Source: Closterium sp. Naga37s-1 (Eukaryota; Streptophyta; Zygnematophyceae; Desmidiales; Closteriaceae). Taken from it: 64,000 nt of DNA. The position numbers and the translations under genes are program-made. The notes below the pieces were generated by a model that saw only the letters and a list, made by a program, of their open reading frames with translations, searched no databases and was not told the DNA's origin. The DNA is taken from NCBI GenBank assembly GCA_947471745.1, contig CANJKZ010000114.1, forward strand, positions 1,234,501 to 1,298,500, in the 5' to 3' direction. Of the stretch, positions 29,901-39,498 are shown one piece after another. Positions within the stretch are counted from its first letter, which is position 1. Every line of letters begins with the position of its first letter.

Positions 29901-32365
29901 GGACCTATGAGTTTCAGAGTGAATGTGAAACCTCGGATGAAACAACATGGCTCGCAAGCTCGAAAGCTTAGAAGCACTCACTCACAAGGTGACAAGGGCT
30001 GTCTTGATGCACTTCAGAAACACACACCCAGCCCGAGGAGGAGAACTGACAAGGTGTGAGTGCCTGTGCCGCCTCACATGTTCACTTGTGATTGCCTTAC
30101 ATGGCCACCCAGGAAAGAGCAGCACTCACAAGGTGACAAGGGCTGTCTTGATGCACTTCAGAAACACACACCCAGCCCAAGTAGGAGAACTGACGACAAG
30201 GTGTGAGTGCCGCCTCACATGTTCACTTGTGATTGCCTTACATGCACACCCAGGAAAGAGCAGCACTCACAAGGAGGAAAGGCTTTGGAGGTTGCTGATG
30301 GAGTCAGGGATTGCGCCGTCTAAATTCTCGTAGGAAATATCCCTGATGAGCGGACATCGAAATGGGGGAGAGGTCAGTTGCTAGACTTATGGAGAGAAAT
30401 CACGTTGCATGCATGCATGCTCTTGGAACTTGGGAGAATCAGAAGTTGATTTAAAAAAAAAGGCACGACATAGTGATTCCCAAAGTATATAAAATGTTTC
30501 TTTGGAATTGCACAGGCATCGCCTTAGCAGGGCTGCTGGGGCGGTGCTGTGCTACTAACAGCATCGTGGGGAGCGAGTGAGAGTAGCGAGGGAAGGGGAA
30601 GGGAGAGAGGGGTGAGGGAAGAGAGAAGAGGAGAGAGTGAGAGACAAATGAAGGCATCAAAAGAGAGGTGGGAGCTGGGAGAGGGGGGAAGACGGGGAGG
30701 TGGCGGGGAGGTGGAGGGTGCGGAAGGGTAGGAGTGGAGGAGAGGAAGCGAGCGGGGTTGGGGTTGCTGGGGGGTTTGGGGGGGAGGGGGGGTGGGGGGA
30801 GGTTGGGCGAAGCGGGGAAAGGCTGAAAGGAGTTACGAATAGGCATGGGCTGCGAGTGGAGCAGTGGCTTGCGGAAGGTACGGGAGGGCGGATGGGGAAG
30901 ATGCGAGCGGGATTGGGGATACTAGGGACGCTGGAGGGACCGATTGGGGGAAGGGGGGAATGGCGAGTGGAGCCGCAACTCGCCTCAAGCTTTTTTTCCG
31001 AGCCATGGCATGGCATGCACCGACTGTTTTTTCTCGCTTAGGAAGGGAAGAAGCTAGTGAGTTGCTGCTGTTCTTTGGAAGAGGGAAAGCCGAGGGGGCG
31101 GTGAGGCGAAGTGGAACTGACCTAAATGAACCACGGTTCAAAATTTCGGGCTTAGGGTTGTTGTTGTTTGTTTATTTGTTTGCTTGTTTTTTTCACGCAT
31201 CTAGGTCCATCGAGGACTACCTGAGTTCCACACACATGGCTGTTACTGTCTCCCACAAAGGTGCACTCACATCTCTCAAGTATCAAAGGTCCATCCACTC
31301 ACGTGATTTTATCATCTCGTTCACAAACGTGCACTCACATATCAGTTATCATGCCCTGGGCATCGCACGTGACGTTGCTTGCATTGTCGCAGTCCCCACC
31401 AACCACCCAGCCGTCAAACGTTTTGCTCCACGCCTTCTGACAGTCCAGCAGGACTTGCGCTGGCGGCAGGAGGAGGGTAAAGGGGGGGGGTAGGGGGGGG
31501 GGGGGGGGGGGGGGAGGGGTTGGAAGAAAGGAGAGAAGTACAACGATTGGAAGAGAAGGGGCCCAAACGGTTGTCCAGCCACATCTTTTACCACATTCCC
31601 TCTCACCACATTCCCTCTCACCACATTCCCTCTCACCACATTCCCTCTCACACATTCTCTCACACATCTCCCTCTCACCACATTCCCTCTCACACATTCC
31701 CTCTCACCACATTCCCTCTCACACATTCCCTCTCACCACATTCCCTCTCACCACATTCCCTCTCACCACATTCCCTCTCACCACATTCCCTCTCACCACA
31801 TTCCCTCTCACCACATTCCCTCTCACCACATTCCCTCTCACCACATTCCCTCTCACCACACTCCCTCTCACCACATTCCCTCTCACCACATTCCCTCTCA
31901 CCACACTCCCTCTCACCACATTCCCTCTCACACATTTCCCTCTCACCACATTCCATCATTTCTTTGTGCTACTCTATGCGGTGCGCGCGCAGGTCAGCAG
32001 ACGTCGTAAGAAGGTGAGCAGACATCGAAAGCTGGCAGCTTGGAGTCAGCACCCCGAACATCGTCGTCCCAACATCCAGTGGCCATTGCGGCTAAAATGC
32101 CGCATCCTACCAGGGGTACGGCGGTCAGGGATATTACCATGGCGGTACACACCCTGGGCGATTGAAGTTGACTGAAGTCGACTCAAAAGTAAATTCGGCA
32201 AAAATGCCGCATCCTAGATGTTACCAGGGGTACGGCGGGTAAAGGATACTACCATGTGCGGCACGCACCCTGGGACTCGGCGAAAGGCGCGCTCTCGACT
32301 CGCAAAACTGCGTGCCACGTCAGCAGGAGCAGCGTGCCGAGAAAAAGGGTTGCTACGGTCTTCAT
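13978..32365 (-). CDS. LRR receptor-like serine/threonine kinase, 23-exon model
   Basis: Exons, 5' to 3' on the minus strand: 32365-32269, 31459-31339, then 72-nt LRR exons starting at 30342, 29859, 29396, 27586, 26888, 26550, 25283, 24602, 23895, 23219, 22887 and 22286, a 45-nt exon 22151-22107, then 21710-21583, 21185-21027, 19447-19245, 19040-18896, 18583-18444, 17918-17779, 14798-14714 and 14298-13978. Phases agree at every join and the total is 2448 nt (815 aa). The order is signal peptide, LRRNT, LRRs, Cys-rich stalk, single TM, kinase: a plasma-membrane receptor. The 27586 exon lacks an AG acceptor; skipping it keeps the frame (791 aa). The exon at 18583 uses a GC donor. Introns are inflated by repeats. 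The ligand and pathway are unknown. Confidence 0.85.
14290..14650 (-). repeat. Three tandem copies of the last-exon acceptor region
   Basis: Sequences encoding VEECIS(A/S)NN and MDAPDDAVLR, each preceded by an AG, begin at 14298, 14437 and 14570. Only the copy at 14298 continues into the rest of the kinase domain. The outermost unit also includes a copy of the preceding exon end (ACATTCTGCAATGGGTAGGT). Confidence 0.75.
16277..16943. mobile_element. Foldback element with GACGC-rich arms
   Basis: The left arm starts CCCCCAACTTAGTTGCAAAA and continues with GACGCGTCCTGCGTC. The right end, reverse-complemented, reads TTGGGGGTCTTAGTTGCGAAA and continues with GACGCAGGGCGCGTC. The arms are imperfect and about 100 bp long, rich in GACGC on one strand. 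No target duplication was found and no coding is visible. Confidence 0.45.
16950..17239. mobile_element. hAT-like MITE remnant
   Basis: Dense in GGGTCGACCCG/CGGGTCGG motifs and ending ATGCCCATGTCTA. The reverse complement, TAGACATGGGCAT, resembles plant hAT termini and the ends of the element at 25324. The left terminus and target duplication were not found. Confidence 0.4.
17657..17814 (-). repeat. Three copies of the activation-loop exon end and donor
   Basis: A ~58-bp unit containing CCACCGATGTCTACAGGTGAG is present at 17773-17814 (functional, part of the exon), 17714-17755 and, degenerate, 17657-17698. The extra copies retain a GT donor and a TGAGGCGTCTCA palindrome. Confidence 0.7.
18174..18256. 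repeat. Short inverted repeat in a kinase intron
   Basis: 20-bp arms CCAACAAGTGATATTGGAGC and its reverse complement with one mismatch, separated by 43 bp. Confidence 0.7.
19934..20408. pseudogene. Long inverted repeat carrying a MyTH4-like coding fragment
   Basis: Arms of about 230 and 218 bp (19934-20167 and 20191-20408), visibly close to 90% identical, flank a 23-base loop and end in an A run. The left arm on the plus strand can be read, with breaks, as PFPQDPIQTSLLRLPKGL then AKAVGMFNDILRYMG and DEREMAQTLLE. This resembles the MyTH4 domain of plant kinesin-like calmodulin-binding protein, recalled from the family and not searched. It lies between the TM and first kinase exons of the receptor gene. 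I read it as a captured gene fragment in foldback form; transcription would give a hairpin RNA. Confidence 0.5.
20559..21024 (+). repeat. 28-bp minisatellite in the receptor-kinase intron
   Basis: About 16 units of GTGTGTTATCTCCATGTGTG plus CTATATTT, with CACG and CAATG variants. It ends immediately beside the donor of the TM exon (exon end 21027). The period is not a multiple of three and it has no stops, which creates spurious open frames in all three forward frames. Confidence 0.85.
21027..21710 (-). other. Receptor-kinase Cys-rich stalk exon and TM exon
   Basis: 21710-21583 encodes SLNGTAVTCPPDSTPC, then FCSACPSFCSTC, a cysteine-rich motif common after plant LRR ectodomains. 21185-21027 encodes a Ser/Pro-rich spacer, a hydrophobic segment (GAIAGIAVAAVMLLIIGVLL) and a basic stop-transfer RGHKKRAAR, placing the kinase in the cytoplasm. 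The junction is phase 1. Confidence 0.8.
21722..21905 (+). repeat. GGAAGGAGTGAGGAA purine repeat
   Basis: Tandem GAAGGAAGGAGTGAG units directly upstream (minus sense) of the Cys-rich stalk exon; on the sense strand it forms a long pyrimidine tract before its acceptor. Confidence 0.75.
22143..22182. repeat. (TA)n microsatellite at the short LRR exon acceptor
   Basis: A run of AT dinucleotides just upstream (minus sense) of the 45-nt LRR exon. Confidence 0.6.
22388..22466 (-). pseudogene. Decayed duplicate of LRR exon 22286-22215
   Basis: Resembles the neighbouring exon from TGCAG through ACCAATCTGACCCGGACAC but has an extra C in the LTG codons and no intact donor. Confidence 0.55.
22710..22781 (-). 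pseudogene. Decayed duplicate of LRR exon 22887-22816
   Basis: Encodes NSLTGSI and NLAQLATL in frame with an intact GTAAGC donor. The acceptor AG has slid two bases into the exon (CCACAG), so splicing there would break the frame. Confidence 0.6.
23909..23946 (+). repeat. (GAT)n microsatellite
   Basis: About 12 GAT triplets, 14 bp from the acceptor of the LRR exon at 23895. Confidence 0.8.
25069..25232 (-). repeat. Duplicated donor region of LRR exon 25283-25212
   Basis: A block starting CTGGCTGG(G/A)AAGCAA and ending with CACTCACARCGTGTTAAG (the end of the exon plus donor on the minus strand) occurs at about 25069-25130 and 25158-25232. Confidence 0.65.
25324..26115. mobile_element. hAT-type MITE, 792 bp, in a receptor-kinase intron
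   Basis: Termini are TAGACATGAGCA and, reverse-complemented, TAGACACGAGCA (11 of 12). The perfect 8-bp target duplication GTAGGAAG is at 25316-25323 and 26116-26123. The ends match the plant hAT consensus style. The interior is filled with GAACATGTTCG-type palindromes at both ends and has no transposase, so it is non-autonomous. The right edge in transcription order lies about 33 nt before the acceptor of the LRR exon at 25283. Confidence 0.8.
27823..28961 (+). repeat. 18-bp minisatellite, about 63 units
   Basis: The unit is GTTGGGACACTAAGCGAA. Units left of about 28685 have GCGAA and those right of it have GCAAA. An irregular block (GGGGCACTAAG, later GCGGACACT and GTTGAGAC) occurs at 27959 and again about 245 bp later, indicating a higher-order duplication. 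It sits in the intron between the third and fourth LRR exons and produces long spurious open frames. Confidence 0.9.
29973..30270 (-). repeat. Tandem duplication of the first LRR intron's donor segment
   Basis: Two ~140-bp copies (29973-30117 and 30118-30257) each contain CACTCACAAGG, the reverse of the LRR1 donor CCTTGTGAGTG, directly beside the genuine exon end at 30271. Confidence 0.65.
30343..31338. other. Receptor-kinase intron 2 content
   Basis: 30560-30830 is G/A-rich low complexity; 30840-31140 has weak repeats of GGGAAGATGCGAGCGGGATT type. I see no gene here on either strand. Confidence 0.5.
31339..31459 (-). other. Receptor-kinase exon 2: LRRNT cap
   Basis: Encodes LLDCQKAWSKTF, WVVGGDCDNAS and VTCDAQGMI, the usual plant LRR N-terminal cap with paired cysteines. 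The acceptor CCGCCAG follows a very long C-rich tract (the 31493-31514 G run on the plus strand). A second AG six bases downstream (CGCAAG) would keep the frame. Confidence 0.75.
31493..31514 (+). repeat. G homopolymer
   Basis: An uninterrupted G run that, with the preceding AGGGGGGGGGTA block, forms a C-rich polypyrimidine tract upstream of the LRRNT exon acceptor on the minus strand. Confidence 0.8.
31590..31957 (+). repeat. 15-bp minisatellite (CCACATTCCCTCTCA)
   Basis: About 22 units with CACATT variants, in intron 1 of the receptor kinase. Confidence 0.85.
32269..32365 (-). other. Receptor-kinase exon 1: start and signal peptide
   Basis: ATG at 32365-32363 begins MKTVATLFLGTLLLL, a short basic start and hydrophobic core, followed by a polar region with likely cleavage after VESA. 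The donor is GTGCGT. It is the first ATG that splices in phase 1 to the LRRNT exon at 31459. Confidence 0.65.
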
Positions 32366-32916
32366 CCCCCGATGGTCGAGGCAACGCCGTCACGGTGAGA
32401 ACTATCGCGCTCCAGGTTTGCTGGCTTCGAACACGTAATAAGAACCAACTATTCGACTCGATTAAGAACAACTATTCGACTCGATTCACTAAATCGACTA
32501 CTGGAGTTAGGGTTTCCGTAACTGCTGTCACTCCCGTTCCTAGCGAGGAGTCAGGATTAGTGGGAGTGGGTTAGAATTAGATTAGCGATGGAAAATGGTT
32601 GGTGGCTGGCAGGACTTCACTTCTCAACGAGGATGTACGGAACGGATGTACGGATGCACGTGTGACAAGGGCATGTGCTTCGTATTCGAATCCGAACAAC
32701 CGACAACTAGTGTAACAATTATTTGTAAATGTCTCCAGATCACAAAAAAATATGAGTGCCTGGGTTTTACAATATTGTTACGGGTGCAATGTATCGAAGT
32801 AGCGAGAATTGCACTAAGTGGCAAACGAGTACAAATGTGAGAGAAGGCATGAGCGAAAATTTATAGCGAAAACTAGCAAACGGGAGCGCGATGTGTGCGA
32901 GCTAGCTAGTGCGATG
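32366..32916 (-). promoter_or_regulatory. Upstream region of the receptor kinase
   Basis: Between the start codon and the left end of copia X there is about 550 bp, which must hold the promoter unless the X/Y insertions displaced part of it. ACTATTCGACTCGATT is directly repeated at about 32448-32486. A CTATAAATTTTCG box is present on the minus strand near 32860. Assignment is by position only. Confidence 0.3.
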
Positions 32917-33230
32917 TGTTGGAGTGTGAAGGGAATTATACTTAGCATTCCCGTAGGTGCAGCAGTATCGCACCTGACCTTGTCGAAGCAGCAACTACCG
33001 CAATATCGGATCAGCCCGTATCAAGGGCAGGAAGGTCAACAGTCGCAAGAGTCAACTGTCGCGACTGTTGACCATCTAGACCGACGCTTGACTTACCATC
33101 GAGGAATGGCAACAGGCGTAACCGTACAGGTTACATGCAGCGACTCGGTAACAAGAAAGAAAGTACAACAGTCAGAGTCACTGTAGAAATGCCTGTAAAA
33201 CAGTTATAATAAGGGAATGTACCCCTTAGA
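32917..33230 (+). repeat. 5' LTR of X, first part
   Basis: Matches the first 314 bases of the 3' LTR and ends in TTAGA, the target site of Y. Confidence 0.88.
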
Positions 33231-33381
33231 TCTTAAGATAGGCTAGGAGACAAGTGTCGAGAGTAATGTTTGAGTAAGGAGAGACAAGGAGATACAAATG
33301 TCGACCTAAAGTGTTGTACCCTTTAGAGGGCAACTCACTGTAGCCTATCTAACAATATATAGAATATATAAACATTTGACA
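33231..33381 (-). repeat. 3' LTR of Y
   Basis: 151 bp, next to the purine tract (TATAGGGGTG in element sense). Confidence 0.88.
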
Positions 33382-33431
33382 CACCCCTATAGGCTAAGTG
33401 AGGGGCATCAAAACAACCAACGGAAACAAGG

Positions 33432-33529
33432 GGTCACAAGACCAGTCAAGAACAAGCATAAAAAACAAAGCTCAGGGTGGCGCTCAGAGTCACCACACAC
33501 TCCGAGCACAAGCAAGTGGCCACAAGGCC
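33432..33529 (-). ncRNA. Candidate structured RNA element, Y copy
   Basis: In element sense: H1 GGCC-TTGT-GGCC (33529-33518), H2 GTGG-N12-CCAC (33496-33477), H3 GGTC-TTGT-GACC (33443-33432). Confidence 0.5.
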
Positions 33530-33585
33530 AGTTCAAGAGTTTACTAGTATATATAGAAGCACAACAAGTAGAGCAAACAGCAAGT

Positions 33586-35831
33586 CTACAGCAACCGAGG
33601 GCCTACCTCAACAAGCCCCAACTGCACACAGAACCTGTGGTGGTCACCAGGCGCCAAGGCCTTGGTGAAGACGTCGGCAGTGTTGGCCTGTGAGGCCACA
33701 AAGTCCAAACGTGCCTGACCGCGTCGCTGCAACTCTCGCAGGAGGAAGTACCTCACGTCAATATGCTTCACTCTGCTCTCCAGTCGAGGCTCTCGACACA
33801 GGAGGATCATGGCCTTGTTGTCAGCGTACAAGGTCGGTGCAGAGCGAGGCCGCTCACCAAGGTCGGCGAGCAAGAAGGTCAACCAGCGAAGCTCCTGTGC
33901 CGCCATGGCACCAGCGTAGATCTCTGCCTCTGCACTGGAAGTAGCCACAGACGACGACCGTGTAGACCTCCACGACACAGCACCAGCTCCCAGACTGAAG
34001 CAGTAACCCTGAGTCGAACGCTGAGTCTCCACGTCGTCAGCGTAGGAAGAGTCGCAGTGACCAGTCAACGCCACTGGCTGAGTCCCTCCAAGCACAAGCC
34101 CCATGCCTGATGTAGTCGCCAGGTACTTCGCCACCCTCACAGCAGCTGTCCAGTGGACAGGGCGGTGTCTCCCAGTCGCAACAAAGCGAGAAAGGATGCT
34201 GAGTGGAAAGGCGAGGTCCGGTCGAGTACAAGTCATCAGGTACATGAGGCAGCCCACCAGCTCTGCGTAGGGTCCACTGGACTCAAAGGGCTCGTCAGGA
34301 AAGGGGCCCGTGAGTCTGTGGTCAACAGCAATAGGAGTGGGCTGTGTGGTGGAGAACTGGAAGTCGAACCGCCGAAGGACCTGCTGCACCATGTGTGACT
34401 GCGTCAGTGTGATGGTGCGAGCGGCTCTGTCCCGGGTGATCTGCAGGCCAAGGTAGCGCTGCAGCTCACCCAGGTCAGTGCACTTGTGTCTCTTCTGCAG
34501 TTCGGACTTCACCTGAGCCAGGGCTGCCCTGTCTGCTGTAGCAAACACCAAGTCGTCGACGTAGACAAGGATAAAGAAAGGAGTAGAACCCGCTCGAACA
34601 AACAGCGACGGGTCGGCGGAGGACGGGCTGAACCCAAGGTCACGAAGCGTGGAGCGAAGAGTGTCGTGCCACTCACGGGGCGACTGGCGGAGACCGTAGA
34701 CTGGTCGCCTCAGGCTCCACTGGGTCCCAGGTGGGAAGGTGTCATTGAAGCCAGGAGGACGGCGCAGCCAGATCTCCTCGTGTAGTCGGCCCTGGAGGAA
34801 CGCAGTGGAGAAGTCGAGGGAGTGCAGCTCGTAGTCTCGCTGCGCTGCTATGTGGAGTAACACCCGAAGAGTAGTCATCTCCCTCACGCTGACTGAAGCC
34901 CCTAGCCACGTAGCGCGCCTTGAACACCGGCGGTGCTCCAGGCGGCCGCTTCACCTTGAAGAGCCACATGCCATCGACTACGTTCGCCCTGGGAGGGGGA
35001 ACTGCGTCGACGTAGGTGCCTGTGGATCTCCAAGACGCCAACTCTGAGTCCATAGCCGCTTTCCACTGAGAGGCCCACGCCCCTGACACTGCCTCGCGGT
35101 AAGTGCGAGGAGTCGGTATGTCAAGGGCGTCGGGGTCTCCCTCAGGGGAGAGCAGCATGGCACACACAGAGGGAGAAGCGGCTGCCTAGTACTCCAGCTC
35201 GGACTCTCTGTCCTCTAGGACGTCACAGCCAAGGGCAAACCCACCCCCGACGGACAGAGGACGGTAGGGAGGAGCTGGCACCACACGGGTGGCGTAGTCA
35301 AGGCGGCTGGCGGCAGCAAACTCAGCGACAGCGGCAGTAAGAGCCGAGGCAGACGACGGAGGGAAACGAGATTCGGTGACAAGAGTGGCGAGGACACGTG
35401 CGGCAACAGGACGAACAACGCGGTAGTAGTCAGAGATAGGAGTGGGGAGGGCTGGTAGGGAGGACGGAGGAGGAGACGGGAGAACGGACACAGGAGAAGG
35501 AGAACGACGACGAGACGAACAAAGGAGGGCAGTGTGGAGGTCAGTAACAGGGGACGAGTGACGAGCACGCGGAGGACAACGAGTGATCAGGTCGCGACGG
35601 ACAGAGGGAGGAGGAGAAGACCAGACCGCCGGACGGTCGTCAGGAGGAGGCAACGGAGGAACAAACACAGGAGGAGACTGGGAGCGGACAGGAGGAGAGG
35701 AGGAAAGGCCAAGGGCCCGCAGGCCACTCACAGGTGGGAACAACCGCCGCTCCAGAGGAAGCTGCGGTGGCGGCTGCGGCCGCTACTGCTGCGGCTGCGG
35801 CTGCTGCTGCTGTGGCTGCGGCGGCGGCTGC

Positions 35832-35874
<43 letters not shown>

Positions 35875-38800
35875 GCTGCTGCTCCAGAAGGTCCAGCACC
35901 CGCAGCTCCTGCCGCTCCCTCTCCAACCGCTCCTGCTCCTCACGCTCACGCCGACGGGCAGCCTGGAGACGCGTGTCGTGGCGGTGGGGAGGCGGAGTGG
36001 ACTCCGCAGAACCATGGTCTCCAGCGTCAGTCCCCTCAGACTCAGCACCCCCAGAACCAGCACCGCCAGTGCCAGGACCTCCAACTCCAGCACCCCCAGA
36101 ACTAGCACCGCCAGTGCCAGCACCCCCAACTCCAGCACCCCCAGAACCAGCACCTCCAGTGCCGGCACCTCCTGCTCCAGCACCCCCAGAGCTAGCGCCA
36201 CCTGCGCCAGCACCTCCAGCTCCAGTACCCCGCGACCGAGCACCCCCAGACCGAGCACCGCCAGCGGCTGCACCTCCAGCTCCAACACCAACCGAGTCCA
36301 AAGTAACCTGTCGCGGAAGTGCCGAAGGCTGCTGAGGGGACTGTGAGGAGGACTGCGGGGAGGGAGACGCTACCTGACGCGCGACCGAGGGTAGAGGGGT
36401 AGCGTGGGACACACCAGACGGGGCAGGACCAGGGGGGGGCGGGGGTACCGGAGGAGCGGGAGCAGGAGGAGGAGAGGGCGCGAGGAAGAGAGGGGGAGGG
36501 GGTACCGGGAGACCTCGACAGGGGTACCGGGTGTAGTAGGACACGGACTCGTCAAACCGGACGTCACGGGAGTCTAGGAACTGGTGGAGGGGAGGGTGGT
36601 AAAAGGACCAGTCAGCAGAGTCCACTGGGAAACCAAGGAAGACACATGGGACGGCGCGTGCCGAGAGCTTGTCCGCGGAGGTGTCGCGAACAAGTGCAAG
36701 GCAGCCCCAGACTCGAAAGGCCGACCCAACACCAGGGGATCCAGTCCAAAGACTGGTCGGTGAAGCCTCGGGCAGCGAGACACGCGGCTGGAGGTTCAGC
36801 TGGTGTGCGGCGTAGCGAACCGCGTGGGGCCACAGAAAATGGGGCGCACGGGCATGAATCATGGACGTGCGGGCGATGTCCATGACCAAGCCTATGCGGC
36901 GCTCAGCAACCCCATTCTGCTGTGGGGACTCTGGCAGCGTCCAGGACTGGGTGATGCCCTGTTCGCCGCAGAATCCGCCGAGAATGCCGGAGCGAAACTC
37001 GCCCCCACGGTCGGAGTGAAGACAACTGACTCGACGACCACGAGTGCCCTCAGTGGCTAGAAGCCACCTGATCAGCGTAGCAGTCACCTCGGACTTCTTC
37101 GCAAGAGGGAACACTGTGGTGTACCTGGAGAAGTCGTCGACGACCACCAGAAAGTAACGCTCCCTCCCAGACCCCTGCGTCGGGGCAGGGCCCCAGACGT
37201 CCAAGTGGAGAGTCTCGAAGGGAGCGGTGGCCGGACGAAGGGAGGAGGAGTGGGGAGTGGCGCGTAAGCGACCGGCGACGCACGGAGAGCAAGGAGGGGC
37301 AAGCGAGAGGGGGAGCGACGGGAAGGTGCGTGGGAGACCTGTGACTAGTCCCTGACTGAGCATGCCACGAAGGCGAGGGATCGACGGGTGGCCAAGACGG
37401 TGGTGCCACAGGACGGTGCGGTGGGCGAGAGAGCGACAGGAGCAAGACGCAGCGACTGGACTGGACACAGCGACCGGACTGGACACGACTACCTGGCTAG
37501 ACACAGCAACTGGACTGGGGACCTGAGCCGGAGGGGACGCAACAACCTGAGGGGAGGACGCGACCGGGGAGCGCTCGGTGTGGAGAACGTAGAGACCGGA
37601 GCGGGGCTCCCTGGTGAACGTGGCCAGAACAGCACCTGTGGTAGCGTCAGTACAGACTGCAGTCCACCCCCCCCCCACAAAGGTAACGGTGATCCCCCTG
37701 TCCTGGAGGTATCCAACACCCACCAAGTTCCGAGTGAACGAGGGGATGTGGAGGCCGCGCAAGACACCAGAGGGGACCACAGGGCACGGGAGGGTGGTGG
37801 AGCTGCGCGCAACGGCTGGTCCTGAAGAAGGATCAGCCAAAGCTACCGGAACCGGAGCAAGAAGTGGTGTGAGGGTCGTGTGGTCGCGGAAGAAACACTG
37901 CGACGCGCCAGAGTCCAGCGTGAACGACAGAGACGCCTCAGCCGGAGGCGTGTCAGGTCCGGAGGCTACACAAGCACCTAGAGCAGAAACACAAGCACCT
38001 AGACTAGAGAGGCACAGGTCTACACTAACAGGAGGCAAGCATCCTAGACTACGAACACGCGAGCACACAAATCCATCAGCACTATAGTCAACATCAGCAT
38101 ACAAAGCATACTGACGAGCATCGTCCATAGACAGTTCAAATACAGGAATCTTACGGGCTAGCAGGCGAGCCCAGCGCGGGGTGGTCGCCTCAGGACCCCA
38201 GCGTGCACGGTAGAGGTCGTCGAGGCGGCGGAAGCACCGCGCTGCAGAGTGGTCGTCGCGGCCGCAGACACAGGGACTGCCAGGTCCGGTGACGCACCAG
38301 TGGTCGCAGGGGCCGGTGTCGCGCCGCGGGGGGCGAGGGGCCCAGCTGGTAGTGCTGCTGCTGCGGCCAGTGCTCCCGGGTCCTCCAGGTCCCCACTGTG
38401 GCGGAGGGCCCCAGTGCTGCTGCGGACCCCACTGCAGTGGGGGTCCCCACGTCTGAAACTGCTGTGGTGCCTGCCACTGCTGCTGTCCCTGGTGCAGCTG
38501 CTGTCTCTGCTGTGGCTGCTGCTGCTGGGGCCCCGCACCACCGCTGGTCGAACCTTCTCCAGCAGGTGGGTCAGCACCTCCTCCAGAGCTCCCTCCGCCT
38601 GGGGCAACACCGCCACCACTGCCGCCCCCAGGGCCGCCTCCACCACCACCACCTCCTCCACCGCCGCCACCCCCCTTCCCCCCTTTCTTGCCCCCCTTGC
38701 CCCGTTTCTGCCTGTCAGCGGCAGAAACAGCTGCAGTGTCCTCAGAAACCGACACAGCAGCAGAGGCACGTGTAGCAGTGAAGGTAGGAAGCTGGGGGAC

Positions 38801-39498
38801 AGCACACCCCTCAAACAAACGAGGGGCAACTGCGTCAGTGGCTGAGGCAACAGAGAGGAGGTTACTCTCGATCTTCCCGAGAGTGGTCTCGAGAAGATCA
38901 ATCGTAAGCTCACTGGGGTGATGCTGGAGAAGTGCGTCACGGGCAGTGGAGAGGCGGTCAGGGAGACGAGTGACTACCCAGTGGACTGTGAGCAAAATAG
39001 GAGGAGGAGCAACAAGAAGCTGAGCCTCAGTGCAAGCTGCTCGGTAGCTAGCGACAAGGGAGCGCAAGTGTGTGGCTAGGTCAGAGACAGTCGCAAAAGA
39101 GCCGAGGTCGGGAAACACGAACGGCATGAGGATGCGGCTGAGGGAGGCAGAGGAAGGGGTGGAATAGCGTGCAGAAATAGCATCATACACCTCCTTCGCA
39201 GTCTCTACCAGGTCGAAGTGAGCGGCCTCAGTCGGTGGAAGGAGCTCGGTCAGCGCGAGTGCAGCCGCAGCGTCACGGGAGTCCCAAACGTCCCGCGCCA
39301 AGACGAGACGAGCGTAGTCCGCCTGTGCCTCCGGAGTCGGGGGGGGCACGGCAGAGAGGGGCTCGGGACGCGGTGGGCGTACAGGGTGGCGCCGTCCTGG
39401 CGCTGACTGGTGAGATAGCGCTGAGTCTGGCGGAGCCAGGTGCCGAACTCTATCGGGCGCCCCTCTGCATCGAAACGAAGGCGGCAGGAGGAGTCCAT
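33586..39498 (-). pseudogene. Copia Y gag-pol, broken
   Basis: Starts at ATG 39498 (MDSSCRLRFDAEGRPIEF). The frame slips in a 7-C run near 39343, where one base is missing, then continues through gag, a Gly-rich stretch, a knuckle variant CGRDDHSAARC, protease DSGAS (about 37910), integrase and a Gln-rich linker. It has an in-frame TAG (a CAG in the repeat) near 35782 and another TAG near 35185. About 40 bases around the FQTFSPTPK block are lost near 34880, shifting the frame. The RT (YVDD, about 34560) and RNase H are then open to the final stop. Not functional as read. Confidence 0.85.
35835..35885 (-). repeat. CAG (polyglutamine) run in the Y linker
   Basis: About 14 consecutive CAG codons in element sense within the integrase-RT linker; it resembles the CTG run in the V leader. 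Confidence 0.8.

Larger units (their letters stand above)
22107..30342 (-). other. Receptor-kinase LRR exon series (12 full repeats and one short)
   Basis: Each full LRR is exactly one 72-nt exon with phase-2 introns on both sides, so each 24-residue repeat (pattern xLTGxIPxxIGNLxxLxxL) is a cassette. Clear examples are TNLTGPIPTTIGNLPNL (29859-29788), NSLTGTIPASIGNLISL (29396-29325) and NNLTGSIPASLGKLSDL (26550-26479). The last one is a 45-nt exon, 22151-22107, encoding ILAKLFKLKD. Donors are mostly GTGAGT or GTAAG. Degenerate extra copies lie at 22710-22781 and about 22388-22466. Confidence 0.85.

Noticed and set aside
31520..32017. Ser/His/Pro repeat protein
   Set aside because: Translation of the 15-bp intronic minisatellite.
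35534..36346. Pro/Ala-rich forward-strand proteins
   Set aside because: Antisense of the repetitive linker of the Y polyprotein.
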